Origin: Bradyrhizobium sp.
GTDB taxonomy: Bacteria; Pseudomonadota; Alphaproteobacteria; Rhizobiales; Xanthobacteraceae
Length of the DNA: 6,967 nt
Assembly: GCA_025960445.1 (NCBI GenBank)
Contig: JAICIT010000134.1
Span: 1 to 6,967 of the forward strand
Direction: 5' to 3'
Below, one piece after another: positions 4,635 through 6,967 of the stretch; the stretch's first letter is position 1; each line of letters starts with the position of its first letter. A model generated the notes under the pieces. That model was not told the origin of the DNA. It made no database searches and was given only the letters and a program-made list of their open reading frames with translations. The position numbers were made by a program, and so were the translations under genes.

Positions 4635-6967
4635 ATGAGCATGCCAGCGATCGAACGTGTCATTCCACTGGTCGGCCATTTGCCTGCCTCGATACGCGAG
4701 GCGCTGGCGCGACGTTTGCGCGAACTCGCTGGATTGGGCCTGGTGGCCCTATCCGGGGTCGCGGCGGCGGCGCTGATGACCTGGTCCGTGCAAGACCCCA
4801 GCCTCAGCCATGCGACCTCGCGGCCGATCCGCAATGTGGTCGGCCATCCCGGCGCGATCAGCGCCGATCTTTTGATGCAGATTCTCGGACTTGGCTCGAT
4901 CATGCTGATCCTGCCGGTCGCGGTGTGGGGGTGGCGCATGCTGATCCACCGTCCGTTCGACCGCCACGCATTGCGGATCGCGTGCTGGATCCTGTGCACA
5001 ATGATCTGGGCGGGATTCGCGAGCTGCTGGCCGCACGGCGGCGCGTGGCCGCTTCCCACCGGACTTGGAGGGGTTGTCGGCGATGCGCTGGTGCGCGCCC
5101 CCGCTGTGGTGTTCGGGCCGCCTGGCTTCGTCTATCGCCTGGTGCTCGGGATTCTCCTTCTCACCGCGGGCGTTGGGACATTCCTGATCGCGAGCGGGAT
5201 CGGATCGCGCCCGCCAGAACAGCAATCTCCAGGGATCGCGGACGATGATTCGCCGCTGCAGGAAGAAGATGAGGACGGCTCTGTATCGCTGGGATGGGCA
5301 TTCCATGCCGCAATGAGCGCAAAGGCACGGCTGTGGCGGCTGTTGACCGTGGCATATGCAAAGCTGGTGGCAAGCGCGCCTCCGGAACGCGTCGCAATGT
5401 TTGAGCGGCAGGAACCAACACTTGGCGGCCGCGCGACGCGGCCACAAGTCGAGGATCACTACGAGGAAGAGGAAGAGGACGAAGAGGAAGAGGAAGCGCC
5501 TGCCCGTGCGCCGCGCAAGAAGCCCACCCCGCGCCCCACGTCGCGCAAATCCTCGTTCGAGCTGCCGCCGGTTTCGGTGCTGTCGGCGCCGAGGGCGTCC
5601 GACCGTCAGCCGCTCAGCAAGTCCGAGCTCGATTCCAACTCTCGCGCGCTCGAAGGTGTCCTCGGGGACTTCGGTGTGCGCGGCGAGATCGTGAAAGCCC
5701 ATCCCGGACCAGTGGTGACACTATACGAGCTGGAGCCGGCACCCGGGATCAAATCGTCGCGCGTCATCGGCCTCGCCGATGACATCGCGCGTTCGATGAG
5801 CGCACTCTCGGCGCGTGTGGCGGTGGTGCCCGGCCGCAATGCGATCGGCATCGAACTGCCAAATCCGCATCGCGAAAAAGTTTACCTGCGCGAATTGCTG
5901 GCCGTGAAAGATTATAACGAGACGGTCGCGAAGCTTCCGCTGTGCCTCGGCAAGAACATCGGCGGCGATTCCATTATCGTCGATCTCGCGCGCATGCCGC
6001 ATTTGCTGATTGCCGGAACCACCGGCTCCGGCAAATCGGTGGCCATCAACACCATGATCCTGAGCCTGTTGTATCGGCTTCGACCCGATCAATGTCGCTT
6101 GATCATGGTCGATCCCAAAATGCTCGAACTCTCCGTCTATGACGGCATTCCGCATTTGCTGACGCCTGTGGTGACCGATCCGAAAAAGGCGGTGGTCGCG
6201 CTGAAGTGGGCGGTGCGCGAAATGGAAGAGCGCTACAAGAGAATGTCCAAGCTCGGGGTTCGCAATATCGATGGCTACAATGCGCGCCTGCTGGAAGCCA
6301 AATCAAAGGGCGAGGAACTGACCCGCACGGTTCACACCGGCTTTGACAAGGAAACCGGTAAAGCGATCTACGAAGAAGAAAAACTCGATCTCGACCCGCT
6401 GCCCTTTATCGTCATCATCGTCGACGAGATGGCCGACCTGATGATGGTCGCCGGCAAGGATATTGAGGGCGCGGTGCAGCGGCTGGCGCAGATGGCGCGC
6501 GCCGCGGGCCTGCACGTCGTCCTCGCTACCCAGCGCCCGTCGGTCGATGTCATCACCGGCACCATCAAGGCAAACTTCCCGACCCGCATCTCGTTTCAGG
6601 TCACATCCAAGATCGACAGCCGCACCATCCTCGGCGAAATGGGAGCCGAGCAGCTGCTAGGGCAGGGCGACATGCTCTACATGGCGGGTGGCGGGCGCAT
6701 CAGCCGCGTGCACGGACCTTTCGTCTCGGACGAAGAGGTCGAGAAAGTCGTGCGGCATCTCAAAACGCAGGGCCAGCCGGAATATCTCGAAGCGGTCACG
6801 GCGGAAGAACCCAGCGACGAAGACGGCGGCGCCCTGTTTGATTCCACAGGCATGGGCAGCGATGGTGGTGGCGACCTGTTCACGCAGGCGGTCGCGATCG
6901 TCAAGCGCGATCGCAAAGCTTCCACCAGCTACATTCAGCGCCGGCTGCAGATCGGATATAATCGCGC
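4635..6967 (+). CDS. ftsK: DNA translocase FtsK, 3' end beyond window
   Basis: The frame is open for 777 codons and runs off the window. FtsK is a septum-anchored hexameric ATPase that pumps chromosome ends across the closing septum and promotes dimer resolution by XerCD. About four membrane helices lie at roughly 32-52, 78-103, 112-131 and 164-188. A linker follows (about 190-325), short compared with E. coli FtsK and with an acidic run at 277-287. The motor follows: alpha domain from about 327, Walker A GTTGSGKS (461-468, K467), Walker [11 protein letters not shown] (D597, E598) and [12 protein letters not shown]. The winged-helix gamma domain, which reads the polar KOPS motifs, starts near 747 and is cut off at its recognition region ([13 protein letters not shown]). 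ATG 4635 is chosen because it lies 11 bases after the aminotransferase stop. ATG 4641, two codons later, is also possible. No clear Shine-Dalgarno is visible. No frameshift was found in a manual translation. Confidence 0.95.
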   Translation, partial: MSMPAIERVIPLVGHLPASIREALARRLRELAGLGLVALSGVAAAALMTWSVQDPSLSHATSRPIRNVVGHPGAISADLLMQILGLGSIMLILPVAVWGWRMLIHRPFDRHALRIACWILCTMIWAGFASCWPHGGAWPLPTGLGGVVGDALVRAPAVVFGPPGFVYRLVLGILLLTAGVGTFLIASGIGSRPPEQQSPGIADDDSPLQEEDEDGSVSLGWAFHAAMSAKARLWRLLTVAYAKLVASAPPERVAMFERQEPTLGGRATRPQVEDHYEEEEEDEEEEEAPARAPRKKPTPRPTSRKSSFELPPVSVLSAPRASDRQPLSKSELDSNSRALEGVLGDFGVRGEIVKAHPGPVVTLYELEPAPGIKSSRVIGLADDIARSMSALSARVAVVPGRNAIGIELPNPHREKVYLRELLAVKDYNETVAKLPLCLGKNIGGDSIIVDLARMPHLLIAGTTGSGKSVAINTMILSLLYRLRPDQCRLIMVDPKMLELSVYDGIPHLLTPVVTDPKKAVVALKWAVREMEERYKRMSKLGVRNIDGYNARLLEAKSKGEELTRTVHTGFDKETGKAIYEEEKLDLDPLPFIVIIVDEMADLMMVAGKDIEGAVQRLAQMARAAGLHVVLATQRPSVDVITGTIKANFPTRISFQVTSKIDSRTILGEMGAEQLLGQGDMLYMAGGGRISRVHGPFVSDEEVEKVVRHLKTQGQPEYLEAVTAEEPSDEDGGALFDSTGMGSDGGGDLFTQAVAIVKRDRKASTSYIQRRLQIGYNR
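5463..5498 (+). repeat. GAGGAA-type purine repeat in the ftsK linker
   Basis: The coding strand here is almost purely purine, built from GAGGAA/GAAGAG hexamer-like units interrupted by one C. It encodes eleven consecutive acidic residues (E277-E287, with D282). The tract falls in the disordered linker between the membrane part and the motor, where length variation would be tolerated. Confidence 0.7.

Noticed and set aside
4340..5702. Minus-strand open frames opposite the aminotransferase end and the start of ftsK
   Set aside because: They overlap two well-supported + strand genes, have arginine-rich low-complexity translations and show no recognisable domain.

Overview
The window looks like a chromosomal stretch from an alphaproteobacterium, most likely of the Bradyrhizobium/Rhodopseudomonas group (Nitrobacteraceae). 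This is inferred from the high G+C, strongly GC-biased third codon positions, tandem ammonium-transporter/PII genes, a short-linker FtsK, and a CtrA-type box upstream of the division genes. All genes recognised are on the + strand. No tRNA, rRNA, CRISPR array or insertion sequence was seen.

Left part (1-2333): nitrogen assimilation. The window opens in the last 31 codons of a first ammonium transporter gene. A 306-base intergenic region follows. It carries an imperfect 12-bp inverted repeat, two TGC-N11-GCA motifs that could be NtrC sites, a good -24/-12 (sigma-54) promoter, and a perfect 9-bp leader hairpin just before the start of glnK. Then come glnK (PII signal protein, Tyr51 present) and a complete second amtB (480 aa, twin histidines H235/H385, cleavable signal peptide). 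A strong hairpin terminator closes the unit. Together they form the classical glnK-amtB pair: AmtB conducts ammonium, and GlnK binds and blocks it when nitrogen is sufficient.

Middle (2414-3256): a single gene for a 280-aa protein with the DUF1835/DUF3658 architecture and no known function. It contains a perfect 16-bp inverted repeat with a 7-base loop, spanning exactly 13 codons. This is the most unusual structure in the window. A smaller 17-bp palindrome lies near the start of the same gene.

Right part (3257-6967): cell envelope and division. A 152-base intergenic region holds a perfect CtrA consensus box (TTAA-N7-TTAAC). It is followed by a class I/II aminotransferase that resembles N-succinyldiaminopimelate aminotransferase (dapC) and, 11 bases later, by ftsK, which runs off the window end after 777 codons inside its C-terminal gamma domain. 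The pair links synthesis of diaminopimelate (lysine and peptidoglycan) with septum assembly and chromosome segregation, probably as one transcription unit.

No clearly novel multi-gene system is visible. The points worth following up are the intragenic palindrome, the CtrA box, the glnK leader structure, and the alanine-rich periplasmic insertion in AmtB.
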